Source: Tabrizicola oligotrophica (GTDB lineage: Bacteria; Pseudomonadota; Alphaproteobacteria; Rhodobacterales; Rhodobacteraceae). Taken from it: a stretch of 64,000 nucleotides of DNA. The DNA lies in NCBI RefSeq assembly GCF_011008935.1, contig NZ_JAAIVJ010000006.1, positions 1 to 64,000 of the forward strand, given 5' to 3'. Positions 35,432-44,718 of this stretch are shown in pieces; the first letter of the stretch is position 1, and each line of letters starts with the position of its first letter. The notes under the pieces were generated by a model, which saw nothing but the letters and a program-made list of their open reading frames with translations, did not search any database and was not told where the DNA came from. A program made the position numbers and the translations under genes.

Positions 35432-37011
35432 CCCTGCAGGGTTTCTTCGTCCCCGGTCCGCATGACGACGGCAGCCCGGTGACGGGGCATTACTACGAGG
35501 CGGCTTCGGATGACGCCGCCCGACCGCAGGTCTGGGCCTATACCGGGGCGCTGTCCTATGCTCCGGGCGAGGTGCTGGTACTGCATGCCATGTCCTCGGC
35601 CAAGGTCGCGCGCGTCGTGATCGCCCGCGACGGGTTGGCGCCGGAAACGGTGTTGGACCAAAAGATCGCCACCGTCTTTGCGCCCACCCCCGCCGATTGC
35701 TCGGTCACGGGCTGCGACTGGCCCGAGGCCTTTCGCATGGAGATTCCGGCGGGTTGGAAAAGCGGGGTCTACACGGTCACGCTGACCATTCCCGGCCACC
35801 AGTCGCAGCACATGTTCGTGCTGCGCGCCGCCACGCCGACGGCACGGATCGCCATGATCCTCGCGACGGGAACGTGGTGCGCTTACAATGATTGGGGCGG
35901 GTCGAACCATTATCAGGGGCTGACCGGGACAAGCGGCGGCGAGTTCGCGCCGCATGTCAGCCTGTTGCGCCCCTGGGCCAAGGGGTTTGTGTTGTGGCCT
36001 GCGGATGCCCCGCGCATCCCGCATGCCTCGCCGCTTCTCAGCCGGCCGCGCTATCCGCATATGGACTATGCCCGCGCCAAGGGGGTGTCGAAGAAATACG
36101 CCTCGTCCGGCTGGGCGGCCTTTGAGCGGCCCTTTGCGCTGTGGTGCGAGGGGCAGGGGATCGCCCTGGACTACCTGACCCAGCACGACCTGCACCGCGA
36201 CTCCGCGGCGCTGGCGGGCTATGCCCGCGCGGTAATCGTCGGGCATGACGAATACTGGACCTGGGAGATGCGCGACCATCTGGAGGCCTGGGTGGATGCG
36301 GGGGGCGAACTGGCGCGGTTCGGCGGGAATTTCTTCTGGCAGACGCGGCTTTCGGCGGACCTGCTGACCCAGACCTGTTTCAAGACCACGGCGGAAAAGG
36401 CCGATCCCTTGGCCGGGACCAACCGTCTGACGAGCTATTGGGACCACCCGCAGGTGGGTCGTCCGGCGGTGGCGACCATGGGGTTGACCGGGTCGATGGG
36501 CGTCTATGCCGGCTGGAGCCGCTGCGCCGCCCATGGATCGGGCGGCTTTGCGATCTACCGGCCCGAGCATTGGGCGATGGCGGGCACCGGGCTGGGCTAT
36601 GGCGATGTGCTGGGGGCGGCGTCGAAGATCTTTGGCTATGAGGTTGACGGCATCGACTACGGCATGACGCACGGGTTGCCGCATGCCGCCGAAGGCACCG
36701 GGCTGCACGGCGTGCTGACCATTGTCGGGCTGTCACCGGCGACGACGCTGGCGCATTCTACCGGGCCGCATGACCTGGACCATTTCATCGGAACGCTGGA
36801 TGCCGAGGAGGTGGCCGCGCAGGTCTATGGCCGGGTCGATGCCGAAACGCTGGGCCGGGCCAGCCGGGGCAATGGCTGCATGGCGGAATACCGGCGCGGC
36901 AAGGGTGCGGTGTTCAACGCCGGGTCTTGCGAATGGGTGGCGGGCCTGATTGCGCGCGACCGCCCGGTCGAGCAGGTGACGCGCAACCTCCTGACCGGGG
37001 TGTGGGGCTGA
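35428..37011 (+). CDS. N,N-dimethylformamidase beta-subunit-like protein
   Basis: The 527-residue protein resembles the large subunit of N,N-dimethylformamidase: GTWCAYNDWGGSNHYQGL, VGHDEYWTWEMRDHLEAW and GGELARFGGNFFWQTR are typical blocks. That enzyme is an iron amidohydrolase with a separate small subunit; no small subunit is visible here, and related proteins are often found with unknown amide substrates. There is no signal peptide. It starts in an ATGA overlap with the GAPDH paralogue and ends the seven-gene train. Confidence 0.75.
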   Translation: MTLQGFFVPGPHDDGSPVTGHYYEAASDDAARPQVWAYTGALSYAPGEVLVLHAMSSAKVARVVIARDGLAPETVLDQKIATVFAPTPADCSVTGCDWPEAFRMEIPAGWKSGVYTVTLTIPGHQSQHMFVLRAATPTARIAMILATGTWCAYNDWGGSNHYQGLTGTSGGEFAPHVSLLRPWAKGFVLWPADAPRIPHASPLLSRPRYPHMDYARAKGVSKKYASSGWAAFERPFALWCEGQGIALDYLTQHDLHRDSAALAGYARAVIVGHDEYWTWEMRDHLEAWVDAGGELARFGGNFFWQTRLSADLLTQTCFKTTAEKADPLAGTNRLTSYWDHPQVGRPAVATMGLTGSMGVYAGWSRCAAHGSGGFAIYRPEHWAMAGTGLGYGDVLGAASKIFGYEVDGIDYGMTHGLPHAAEGTGLHGVLTIVGLSPATTLAHSTGPHDLDHFIGTLDAEEVAAQVYGRVDAETLGRASRGNGCMAEYRRGKGAVFNAGSCEWVAGLIARDRPVEQVTRNLLTGVWG

Positions 37012-37040
37012 GCTTTCATCAGGGGCAGCGACGCCCGCGA

Positions 37041-37072
37041 CAAAAGAAAAGAGCGGCAGGAAACCCTGCCGC
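37041..37072 (-). terminator. Rho-independent terminator of the 59-residue secreted protein gene
   Basis: GCGGCAGG (37053-37060) pairs with CCTGCCGC (37065-37072) around a 4-base loop, and on the minus strand the stem is followed by TCTTTTCTTTT (complement of 37041-37051). It lies 27 bases past the stop of the small gene and also faces the end of the dimethylformamidase-like gene. Confidence 0.85.
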
Positions 37073-37098
37073 CCCTATCTTGAACAATCCCGAAAGGA

Positions 37099-37278
37099 TT
37101 AGTTCGACGCCACAGCGGCGGCAACAACCACCAGCAGCAGCAGCGGGAGCAGGATGCCGCCCGACGACGAGGTGCCAGCTTCGACAACAGCCGGCTCCAT
37201 CACGGGCTCAGCCATGCCGCCAGCGAAAGCGGTGGTAGCAGCAACCGACAGAGCGGCAGCGAGAGCGATCTTTTTCAT
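37099..37278 (-). CDS. Small secreted/membrane protein, 59 residues
   Basis: The gene has a strong GGAGG site five bases before its ATG and its own terminator, so it is surely expressed. The product has a signal peptide (MKKIALAAALSVAATTAFAGG), a short acidic part (MAEPVMEPAVVEAGTSSSGG) and a C-terminal hydrophobic helix (ILLPLLLLVVVAAAVAS). Similar tiny proteins occur in Rhodobacteraceae without known function. It would sit as a small periplasm-facing membrane peptide. Confidence 0.82.
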   Translation of the reverse strand: MKKIALAAALSVAATTAFAGGMAEPVMEPAVVEAGTSSSGGILLPLLLLVVVAAAVASN

Positions 37279-37580
37279 AGTGACCTCCAGGTTAAAGCAG
37301 GGCGTCTGATTGGGTTCAGAGGCGACGCCGACAAGCCAAGCATTCCTCTTCCCCGCCATCTAACCCGGTTGGGGAAGCAAAAACAACCAAGTCCAGTTCG
37401 ATATCAGGGATTTCCTCGTGCAAGAAAGGGAGTTTCGTCAATTTGGCAACAGTCCGTGACTCTTCGTTGCGCCGGCCCGGACAACGCCTTGGAAAAGCCG
37501 GGCTTGGCGCTGGCGACAAGGCCCGGAAACCGCTCCGACAGCACCGAATCGCCCGGTCTGCCCGACGACTGCCAAGGGCG
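37279..37580. other. Gene-free region upstream of the 59-residue protein
   Basis: This 302-base gap should hold the promoter of the small secreted protein. It contains A-rich stretches near 37378-37388 and 37421-37428 but no -10/-35 pair I can defend. A short in-frame reading on the minus strand here lacks a ribosome site and protein-like features. I see no other structure. Confidence 0.5.
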
Positions 37581-39635
37581 TCACGGGCGCGGCGTTCCGC
37601 CGGCGATGACGGTCAGCCGCTTGCTCTCGGAAGCCGGCCTTTCGGCGTCGGGATCGGCGGTCGCGGCCTCGGTGCCGAAATGGTCCACCACGTCGCAATA
37701 GGGCAGATAATCGGTCTGTGCCTCGACCAGCAGGCGACGGATGGCGGCAATGTCGCTGCGGTTGCAGGCGCTGTCCAGCAGCTCCAGCAGGCGGACGATT
37801 TCCGCCAGCGAGGGATGCAGCTCGGTGGTGGTCAGGATGCGCGGATGGGCGGTCGCCTGCGGGCTGTTGCCGATCAGAAGTTCTTCGTAAAGCTTCTCGC
37901 CGGGGCGCAGCCGGGTAAAGACAATGCCGATTTCACCGGGGCCGACGGGCGTGGATTCGGAAACCAGAACGGCCTTCAGGCCATGCAGCCGGGCCATCTG
38001 CGCGGCCAGTTCGGTGATGCGCAACGGCTCGCCCATGTCGAGGACAAAGACATCGCCGCCCTGCGCCATGGCGCCAGCCTGAATGACCAGCTGCGCCGCC
38101 TCGGGGATGGTCATGAAAAAGCGGGTGATTTCGGGATGGGTCACGGTGATTGGCCCGCCCGCCGCAATCTGGCGACGGAAAAGCGGGATCACCGAGCCGG
38201 AGGAGCCCAGCACGTTGCCGAAGCGAACCATCGAAATGCGGGTGCGGACATGGGGCGCGCGGGACAGCGCCTGACAGACCATCTCGGCCAGTCGCTTGGA
38301 GGCGCCCATGATATTGGCCGGGCGCACCGCCTTGTCCGTCGAGATCAGGATGAAGGCCTCGACGCCGCAGGTCACGGCGGCCTCTACCGCCACGCGGGTG
38401 CCGTGGACATTGTTGCGCAGACCCTCGGCGATGTTGTGTTCGACCAGCGGCACATGTTTGTAGGCGGCCGCATGGTAGACCGTCTGCACGCCGAAGCGCC
38501 GCATGGTGCGTTCCAAAAGGCCCCGGTTCTGCACCGATCCAAGCACCGCCGCGATCTCGACCGCCTGTTTTTCATGGGCGCGGATCAGGCCAAGCTCTTG
38601 CTCGATGTCGTAAAGCGCGGGCTCGGAGATATCGAGCAGCACCAGACGGTGCGGCCGCTGGCGCAGGATCTGGCGGCAAAGCTCGGACCCGATCGAGCCG
38701 CCGGCGCCGGTGACCAGAACCGATTTGCCGGTGATGTTGGCGCCCAGCAGATCTTCCCGCGGCGGCACCGGATCACGCCCGAGCAGGTCTTCGATGGCAA
38801 CCTCGTTCAGCTCGTCGATGCGCGCCACCCCGGTCACGATGTCATGCAGGCCCGGAACGGTGCGCAGGTGCAGCGGAAACTGTTCCAGCCATTTCAGCAC
38901 TTCGCTGCGGCGCGCTTTGGAGGCGGAGGGAATGGCCAGCAGAACCGAGGTCACGCTGTTGTTGCGGATCAACTGGTCGATCTTTTCCGGCGGATGGACG
39001 CGAAAGCCCGCAACCATCGTGCCATGGGTGCGGGGATCGTCGTCCAGAAAGGCGATGGGCAGGTAGTCTGTGCCCTGCCGCAGGGTCTGCACCAGCTGAC
39101 GCCCCGCCGCGCCCGCGCCATAGATCACCACACGTTCCCGGTAGGGATTCTGGGTCTGATAGGCGGCTTCGCGGAACACATAGCGCGAGGAGCCGACCGT
39201 CAGGAAGGCGAGGATCGCATACATCACCGAGACGGAAAACGGGATCGGCAAGGCAAGGAACTGCGCCGTCAGGGCCAGCGTGCCGCCCGAGGCCAATGCG
39301 GCAAGCAGGACCGATTTCAGGGCGCGGACCACGATATAGCGGATGACCGCGCGGTAAAATCCCAGGCCATGCAGCACCAGAAGCGCAACCGGGATCGCCG
39401 GAACCAGCGCCAGAAAAAGGTGGGGGTTGCCCAGGAATGCAAGGCTGTCCTGCCGGAGCCACATCGCGGCAACAAAGGACAGACACATGGCCAGCCCATC
39501 GGCGATGAACTGGATTGCCATCTTGTTGCGGCGGCTCAACCCGAGAAGAAATCTGTAGAGATCCTGAACCAAGGCTTGAGTCCGAGATAAGGCGTTCTGG
39601 CTGGGGAAATGGGAATCTGACCCTTCCGGAAACAA
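37581..39635 (-). CDS. FlaA1/CapD-type nucleotide-sugar 4,6-dehydratase, membrane-anchored
   Basis: The 684-residue protein has four N-terminal membrane helices (about 38-165), a CoA-binding-like domain, and an extended short-chain dehydrogenase domain with VTGAGGSIGSELCRQI for NAD and STDKAVRPANIMGASKR for catalysis, where the usual Tyr is Met, as in PglF/WbpM/CapD enzymes that make UDP-4-keto-6-deoxy-GlcNAc. It would feed polysaccharide or O-antigen synthesis at the inner membrane. The start is uncertain: TTG at 39635 is the longest sensible reading. It is divergent from a beta-helix protein gene. Confidence 0.9.
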   Translation of the reverse strand: MFPEGSDSHFPSQNALSRTQALVQDLYRFLLGLSRRNKMAIQFIADGLAMCLSFVAAMWLRQDSLAFLGNPHLFLALVPAIPVALLVLHGLGFYRAVIRYIVVRALKSVLLAALASGGTLALTAQFLALPIPFSVSVMYAILAFLTVGSSRYVFREAAYQTQNPYRERVVIYGAGAAGRQLVQTLRQGTDYLPIAFLDDDPRTHGTMVAGFRVHPPEKIDQLIRNNSVTSVLLAIPSASKARRSEVLKWLEQFPLHLRTVPGLHDIVTGVARIDELNEVAIEDLLGRDPVPPREDLLGANITGKSVLVTGAGGSIGSELCRQILRQRPHRLVLLDISEPALYDIEQELGLIRAHEKQAVEIAAVLGSVQNRGLLERTMRRFGVQTVYHAAAYKHVPLVEHNIAEGLRNNVHGTRVAVEAAVTCGVEAFILISTDKAVRPANIMGASKRLAEMVCQALSRAPHVRTRISMVRFGNVLGSSGSVIPLFRRQIAAGGPITVTHPEITRFFMTIPEAAQLVIQAGAMAQGGDVFVLDMGEPLRITELAAQMARLHGLKAVLVSESTPVGPGEIGIVFTRLRPGEKLYEELLIGNSPQATAHPRILTTTELHPSLAEIVRLLELLDSACNRSDIAAIRRLLVEAQTDYLPYCDVVDHFGTEAATADPDAERPASESKRLTVIAGGTPRP

Positions 39636-39877
39636 GGCCTAGCACGGCCAACTCCACTTGCACAGGGTTTGCATCCCTGGGTGGAAGATATGCCTGTGTC
39701 TTCGCCTCGGCTGCGCGGCTGCATGGGATTTCGGGCCGCGCCCCGTTGCGCCGGCACCGCTGCCGGCGTTCGCGGCTGGCACGGGTGGTTAACTGCTCTC
39801 TGCCAAACCCTTCCCGCATGGGCAGACCCGACGGGGCCGGCCGCTGCACCAATCGGCAAAGGGCGAGGTTTTCCGAG

Positions 39878-42157
39878 ATGAACAAGGCGATCACCGAAGG
39901 TTTGGTTCTGATGCCGCCGCCGTTTTCGGCCGGGCTGGGCCTGTGGTCCAGCGAGGATGGGACACCGGGCGATGACAGCTATGCCGGCCAGCCCAATGCG
40001 GCCTTCGTGCCGGCGGATCAGGATTTCGAGGGCTGTCTTGAAGTGCAAAAGACCACGGCGCTGCTGAAACTGCGGTGCTTTCAGCAGATCCCGTTCCAGC
40101 CCGGCCTTTATCTGCGGGTGACGGCGCGGGTCAAGGCGATCAGCGGGCCGCTGCCGACGGTGCGCATTGCCGGATGGGCCGCAAGCAGCTCCGGCAGCAA
40201 TGTGACCGGTGCCGACCAGCAGGGGCCGGATGTCGCGTTGACCGCCTATGGCCAGATGGTCGAGGTGTCGGCGATCATCGGGTCGGGCAACCGGCAGGGG
40301 GTCGACATGGTCTGGGGCACTGCGCCCGCCTATGGCCATCTGGGTCTTGACCTGACCGGGCCGACGGGCGGCGTGGTGCGGATCGACGACATCAGCATCG
40401 AGGATGTTACCGCCGTATTCCACGCCGCGATGTTCGACTGGGTCGATGTGCGGGATTTCGGCGCAGTGGGCGATGGGGTGACCGACGACTGGAACGCCTT
40501 CACCGCGGCCGATGCGGCGGCGAACGGCAAGACGCTGGTGGTGTCGCCGGGCAGCTATTTCATCGGCAGCCATTTCACCTTTGACAATCCGGTCAAGTTC
40601 GAGGGGTCGCTGGTCATGCCGGCCAGCCAGCGCCTGTCCTGCACGCGCGATTACAACCTGAACACCTATGCCGCGGCCTTTGGCAGCGAGCTGGAGGGCT
40701 TTCGCCGCGCGCTGCAGGTGCTGTTCTACTTCACCGACCACAACACACTTGACCTGAACGGCCGCCGCATTGACCTGACGGAGCCAATCGACGTGGCGGC
40801 GCTGGCGGGCCTGACCACCTTCGGCCAGCGCCGGGTGTTGTCCAACGGCCTGCTGTCGGCGGCCTCGGGCAGCGGTTGGGACAGCGTGACCGTGACCGCA
40901 GTCGGCACCTATGACACCGCCAATCCCACGCGGCTGAGCGGTGTCAGCAACATCGCGGCGATCCCGGTGGGCGCGCGGATCAGCGGCACGGGGGTCGGCC
41001 GCGAGGTCTATGTCGCCTCGAAGAACACCGGCGCCGGTACGCTGGAACTGAGCCAGCCGCTCTGGGGCGGCAACGGCACGCGCAGCTATACATTCAAGCG
41101 CTTCAAGTACCTGCTGGACTTCGGCGGCTTTGCCGAGCTGGTGCGGTTCGAGATCAACGATATCGAGTTTTCCTGCGGCTATCAGGCCAGCGCCGTCAAT
41201 CTGCCCTATGTCGGCGCGCTGTTCCGGCTGGACCGCTGTACCTTCATGATGCCGCGCAACAAGGCCGTGACCTCGTTCTACAGCGGCTGTCAGGGGCTGG
41301 TGATCGACGGCTGCCTGTTCAACGGCGGCGGGCTGACCCCGCCCGAGGACATCATCGGCTTCAACGTCAACGCCAATGATTCGAAGATCCGCAACAACCG
41401 CTCCGCCTATTGCGCGCATTTCGGGGTGTTTGCCGGGGGCAGCCATATCATCATCGGCAACCACATGTTCCCCGATGCCAACGGCTCACCCTCCTACATG
41501 CGGGCGGGGCTGATCTTTACCACGCCCAATGTGCGCGGCTTCATCACCGGCAATTACATCGACCACCATTTCATCGAACTGTCGAACGAATATGACCCCG
41601 ATCCGGATTTCGGATCGAGCTACACCTTTGGCGGGCTGACCATCACCGGGAACCTGTTTCTCTATTCCGAAACCAGCCCGGCGTTCCGCTTCATCACCGT
41701 AAGCCCGAAAGGTGCGGGGCATTCGCTGAACGGGCTCGTCGTGACAAACAACGTGTTCCGATCGAGCGAGGGCAACATCGACCGGGTGGAGCGAGTGGAT
41801 ACGACGAACGGCACGCTGAACACCGGCAGTTTCCGCAACGTGGTGTTCGAGAACAATACCTTTACCGGCGTGGCGCAGGCCACGCTGAGCCCGCTCTATG
41901 TCGAGCACAACCAGACTACGGCCGCCGCGACTTGGGTGGTGGATGCAGCGGATTACATGCCGTTTGACGGGCGGACGCGCAATGTGGGCGCGTTGGTGCT
42001 GGAAGGTCCGCTGCGCAATGCCGCGAACGCGGTGCAATGGGCGCAGCCCTATGTCGAGACCGAGCAGGGCGCCGGCAACCGGCTGGTGAACCTGCAATGG
42101 CCCAGTGCGGTGAAGGGCAAGGCGATGCTCACGCTGCGCTGTGACAACCCGGTCTGA
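39878..42157 (+). CDS. Large right-handed beta-helix protein (pectate-lyase-3 / GH28-related)
   Basis: The 759-residue protein has an N-terminal beta-rich domain (about 1-180) and then VDVRDFGAVGDGVTDD (about 189-204), the entry motif of pectate-lyase-superfamily beta-helices, followed by many N-rich rungs such as IIIGNHMF, FITGNYID, LTITGNLFLY and VVTNNVFRS. No signal peptide is present, so export would need a type I system or another non-Sec route, or the protein stays inside. Enzymes and tail-spike-like proteins with this fold bind or cut polysaccharides; the divergent nucleotide-sugar dehydratase supports a polysaccharide link. Confidence 0.8.
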   Translation: MNKAITEGLVLMPPPFSAGLGLWSSEDGTPGDDSYAGQPNAAFVPADQDFEGCLEVQKTTALLKLRCFQQIPFQPGLYLRVTARVKAISGPLPTVRIAGWAASSSGSNVTGADQQGPDVALTAYGQMVEVSAIIGSGNRQGVDMVWGTAPAYGHLGLDLTGPTGGVVRIDDISIEDVTAVFHAAMFDWVDVRDFGAVGDGVTDDWNAFTAADAAANGKTLVVSPGSYFIGSHFTFDNPVKFEGSLVMPASQRLSCTRDYNLNTYAAAFGSELEGFRRALQVLFYFTDHNTLDLNGRRIDLTEPIDVAALAGLTTFGQRRVLSNGLLSAASGSGWDSVTVTAVGTYDTANPTRLSGVSNIAAIPVGARISGTGVGREVYVASKNTGAGTLELSQPLWGGNGTRSYTFKRFKYLLDFGGFAELVRFEINDIEFSCGYQASAVNLPYVGALFRLDRCTFMMPRNKAVTSFYSGCQGLVIDGCLFNGGGLTPPEDIIGFNVNANDSKIRNNRSAYCAHFGVFAGGSHIIIGNHMFPDANGSPSYMRAGLIFTTPNVRGFITGNYIDHHFIELSNEYDPDPDFGSSYTFGGLTITGNLFLYSETSPAFRFITVSPKGAGHSLNGLVVTNNVFRSSEGNIDRVERVDTTNGTLNTGSFRNVVFENNTFTGVAQATLSPLYVEHNQTTAAATWVVDAADYMPFDGRTRNVGALVLEGPLRNAANAVQWAQPYVETEQGAGNRLVNLQWPSAVKGKAMLTLRCDNPV

Positions 42158-42163
42158 GCGCCG

Positions 42164-42652
42164 TCAGCCCGCCAGGTCTTGCGGGGTCAACCGGAAGGCG
42201 CGGGCAAAGCCGCCGTTCAGCAGCGCGCTTTCCGGGATCAGGCGCACGAAGGCGAAATCGGGAAAATCGACGTAAAGGGCCGCTTTCGGGTGGCCCTTCA
42301 GCCAATGGGCGCGGAGTTCGGGGCGGGCCGGATCGTCGGGCGCGACGAAAGTGGCGCGGGCGCGGATCATCAGGCGCGGATGGGTCAGCGGATCGCCCTT
42401 GGCGCCGACCTCTCCCACCATCAGCGAACAGCGGGCGTCGGCCTTCAGCGCCGCCAGATGCGGCGCCAGACCCGAGATCAACGTCAGGGGCATCCCCTGC
42501 GGGCAAAGGCCAAAGGCGATGCGGCTGATCGACGGGTGCCCGGTTTCCACATCCAGCCAGGACAGGGCGGCATGCGTGGCGCCCAGCAGGCTGCGCGCCA
42601 GGGCGCGGGCCTCGGCATCGGCGGGCTGAACGGGGTCGGGCTTCGGGGTCAT
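42164..42652 (-). CDS. Pyridoxamine 5'-phosphate oxidase-fold protein (HugZ-like)
   Basis: The 162-residue protein has the split-barrel flavin/heme-binding pattern: SISRIAFGLCPQGMPLTLISGLAPH, ARCSLMVGEVGAKGDPLTHPRL and a C-terminal YVDFPDFAFVRLIPESALLNGGFARA, as in HugZ-type heme-utilisation proteins and short PNPOx-like proteins. The start at 42652 is chosen for the family N terminus; no strong ribosome site is visible. It is convergent with the beta-helix gene, only six bases away. Confidence 0.75.
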   Translation of the reverse strand: MTPKPDPVQPADAEARALARSLLGATHAALSWLDVETGHPSISRIAFGLCPQGMPLTLISGLAPHLAALKADARCSLMVGEVGAKGDPLTHPRLMIRARATFVAPDDPARPELRAHWLKGHPKAALYVDFPDFAFVRLIPESALLNGGFARAFRLTPQDLAG

Positions 42653-42792
42653 GTGAGGAAAGCTCCGGTTCTGAATGCCCGCCCTGCGGCAAAGACCGTT
42701 GACAGGCGCGGGGCTGAGGCGTTTGTTAGCGGCATTTAAGCCCCTTTGCCATGATTTCTGGCCCATCCCTCATCTGACAGGTTGCCGTCCTC

Positions 42793-44475
42793 ATGGCCCT
42801 TCCTCCTACGCCCAGCCAAAGCTCGTCCGAGTTTCTGCCCAAACTTGTCACCACCCTGCGCGAAGGCTACCGGCCCGCCGACCTTCGGGCGGATGCGCTG
42901 GCGGGGTTGACTGTGGCCATCGTTGCCTTGCCGCTGTCCATGGCCATCGCCATCGCCAGCGGAGTCGGGCCCGAGCGTGGGCTGTTCACCACCATCATCG
43001 GCGGGTTTCTGGTGTCCGCGCTTGGCGGCTCGCGGTTCCAGATCGGCGGGCCGGCGGGGGCCTTCATCGTGCTGGTGTCGGCCTGCGCCGCCGAGATCGG
43101 CGTGCAGGGGCTTTTGCTGGCAACGCTGCTGTCCGGCATCTTTCTGGTGCTGCTCGCGCTCTTGCGGGCGGGGTCCTATGTGCGCTTCATTCCCTATCCG
43201 GTGACGATCGGCTTCACCTCCGGGATTGCCGTCATCATCTTTGCCAGCCAGATCAAGGATCTGCTGGGCCTGACGCTGACAGGAGGCGAGCCCGCCGAGA
43301 TCCTGCACAAGCTAGAGGCGCTTTGGGCGGCGCGCGGCAGCCTGAATCCGGCGGCGCTGGTGCTGGCGGTGGGCACGATTGCGGTGATCGTGACCATCAA
43401 GCGCCTGCGTCCGCAGGCCCCGAACCTGCTGATCGCCGTCACGCTCGCCGCGCTGGCTGTCGTCGCCCTGGATCTGCCGGTCGAGACGATCCACAGCCGG
43501 TTTGGCGCCTTGCCGCGTATCCCGCCCGCGCCGGCCTTGCCCGACGCCGCGCTGGATGACCTGCGCGCGGCGCTGCCCTGGGCGCTGTCATTCACATTGC
43601 TTGGCGCGATTGAAAGCCTGCTCTCCGCCGTCGTCGCCGATGGCATGTCGGGCCGCCGGCATCGCCCGAATGCCGAGCTTCTGGCGCAGGGCGCGGCGAA
43701 TGTGGTCTCGCCGCTGTTTGGCGGGTTCTGCGTGACCGGCACTATCGCCCGCACGGCAACCAATGTGCGCGCCGGCTCGCACGGGCCGATGTCGGGCATG
43801 TTGCACGCGGCGTTCGTGCTGGCCTTCATGCTGGTCGCCGCCCCCCTTGCCGGGTTCATCCCGCTTGCGGCGCTGGCGGCGGTGCTGGCGGTGGTGGCCT
43901 GGAACATGGCCGAGAAGGAAGAGATGTGGGCGCTTGCCCGGCACTCGCGGGCCGATGCGGTGGTGCTGCTGGCGACCTTCGGCCTTGTGGTGTTCCGCGA
44001 CCTGACCGAGGGCATCGTCGTGGGGTTCGCGCTGGCGGGGCTGGTGTTCATCAACCGCATGTCAGCGGGCACCACCATTCGGGAAAGCCGGGTGCCGATT
44101 GCGGTACTGGAAACCGAGGGCGAGGTTGAATCGGGGGTCGAGACCGCGGGCGACGTGGTGATCTACCATCTGAGCGGCCCGTGGTTCTTTGGGGCGGCGG
44201 CGCGGCTGGGCTCGGTGCTGGATCAGGTGTCCGACCATCCGCGCGCCTTTGCCGTCGACTTCGCCGAAGTGCCGCTGATCGACAGTTCGGGGGCCTATTC
44301 CTTTGCGCTGCTGGCGCGAAAGATGGCGCGCAAGGGCGGACGGCTGGTGATTTCCGGCGCCCGCCCCGAAGTGCGGCGCGCGCTGCGCCGGGCCGGCACG
44401 CGGGGCAATCAGGTTATCTTCATCCCCAATCTCGCGGCCCTGCCCAATGCCGTGTCCAAGGCGATTCCAGCCTGA
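42793..44475 (+). CDS. SulP family inorganic anion transporter with STAS domain
   Basis: The 560-residue protein has ten or more hydrophobic helices with the SulP signature region (ALAGLTVAIVALPLSMAIAIASG) and ends with a cytoplasmic STAS domain (about 435-555, FAVDFAEVPLIDSSGAYSFAL). The family moves sulfate, bicarbonate or other anions, sometimes with Na+ or H+. No carbonic anhydrase gene is adjacent, so I do not pick the anion. Confidence 0.9.
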   Translation: MALPPTPSQSSSEFLPKLVTTLREGYRPADLRADALAGLTVAIVALPLSMAIAIASGVGPERGLFTTIIGGFLVSALGGSRFQIGGPAGAFIVLVSACAAEIGVQGLLLATLLSGIFLVLLALLRAGSYVRFIPYPVTIGFTSGIAVIIFASQIKDLLGLTLTGGEPAEILHKLEALWAARGSLNPAALVLAVGTIAVIVTIKRLRPQAPNLLIAVTLAALAVVALDLPVETIHSRFGALPRIPPAPALPDAALDDLRAALPWALSFTLLGAIESLLSAVVADGMSGRRHRPNAELLAQGAANVVSPLFGGFCVTGTIARTATNVRAGSHGPMSGMLHAAFVLAFMLVAAPLAGFIPLAALAAVLAVVAWNMAEKEEMWALARHSRADAVVLLATFGLVVFRDLTEGIVVGFALAGLVFINRMSAGTTIRESRVPIAVLETEGEVESGVETAGDVVIYHLSGPWFFGAAARLGSVLDQVSDHPRAFAVDFAEVPLIDSSGAYSFALLARKMARKGGRLVISGARPEVRRALRRAGTRGNQVIFIPNLAALPNAVSKAIPA

Positions 44476-44662
44476 GGCGAATCGCGCCTGCGCAAGATTG
44501 TTGCGGCCGGGATGGGCCGCGGGATCGAGAGTTGCTTGCGCTATCAGATTTTGCCAGTCGCGTGGTGGTTCGGCGGCCGCGCCCGGATCGTCGTCCGCCT
44601 TTGCCGGCGGGCGATCTCACGACTGCGTTATTTTTCCTGCCAATTTTCGCCGTATTTACAGA

Positions 44663-44684
44663 TTTGACCTTGGTGTCTGTCAAA
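44663..44684. promoter_or_regulatory. Perfect spaced dyad TTTGAC-N10-GTCAAA upstream of acsA
   Basis: The two arms (44663-44668 and 44679-44684) are exact reverse complements, a spacing of one helical turn and a half centre to centre. It lies in an A+T-rich island (about 44625-44745) that contrasts with the G+C-rich surroundings, 145 bases upstream of acsA. An operator for a transcription factor controlling acetate use is a reasonable inference; the factor is not known. Confidence 0.4.
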
Positions 44685-44718
44685 TAATTTACAAGAAAAT
44701 TGTTGCTGCAATTAAAGT

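Noticed and set aside
37316-37519. 67-codon minus-strand open frame upstream of the small secreted protein
   Set aside because: No ribosome site, no conserved feature, and it would occupy the promoter region of a well-supported gene.
37443-39590. 715-codon plus-strand open frame
   Set aside because: It is antisense to the CapD-type gene, which has clear motifs; the plus-strand translation is compositionally random.
39536-41464. 642-codon minus-strand open frame
   Set aside because: It is opposite the beta-helix protein gene and lacks any motif or ribosome site.
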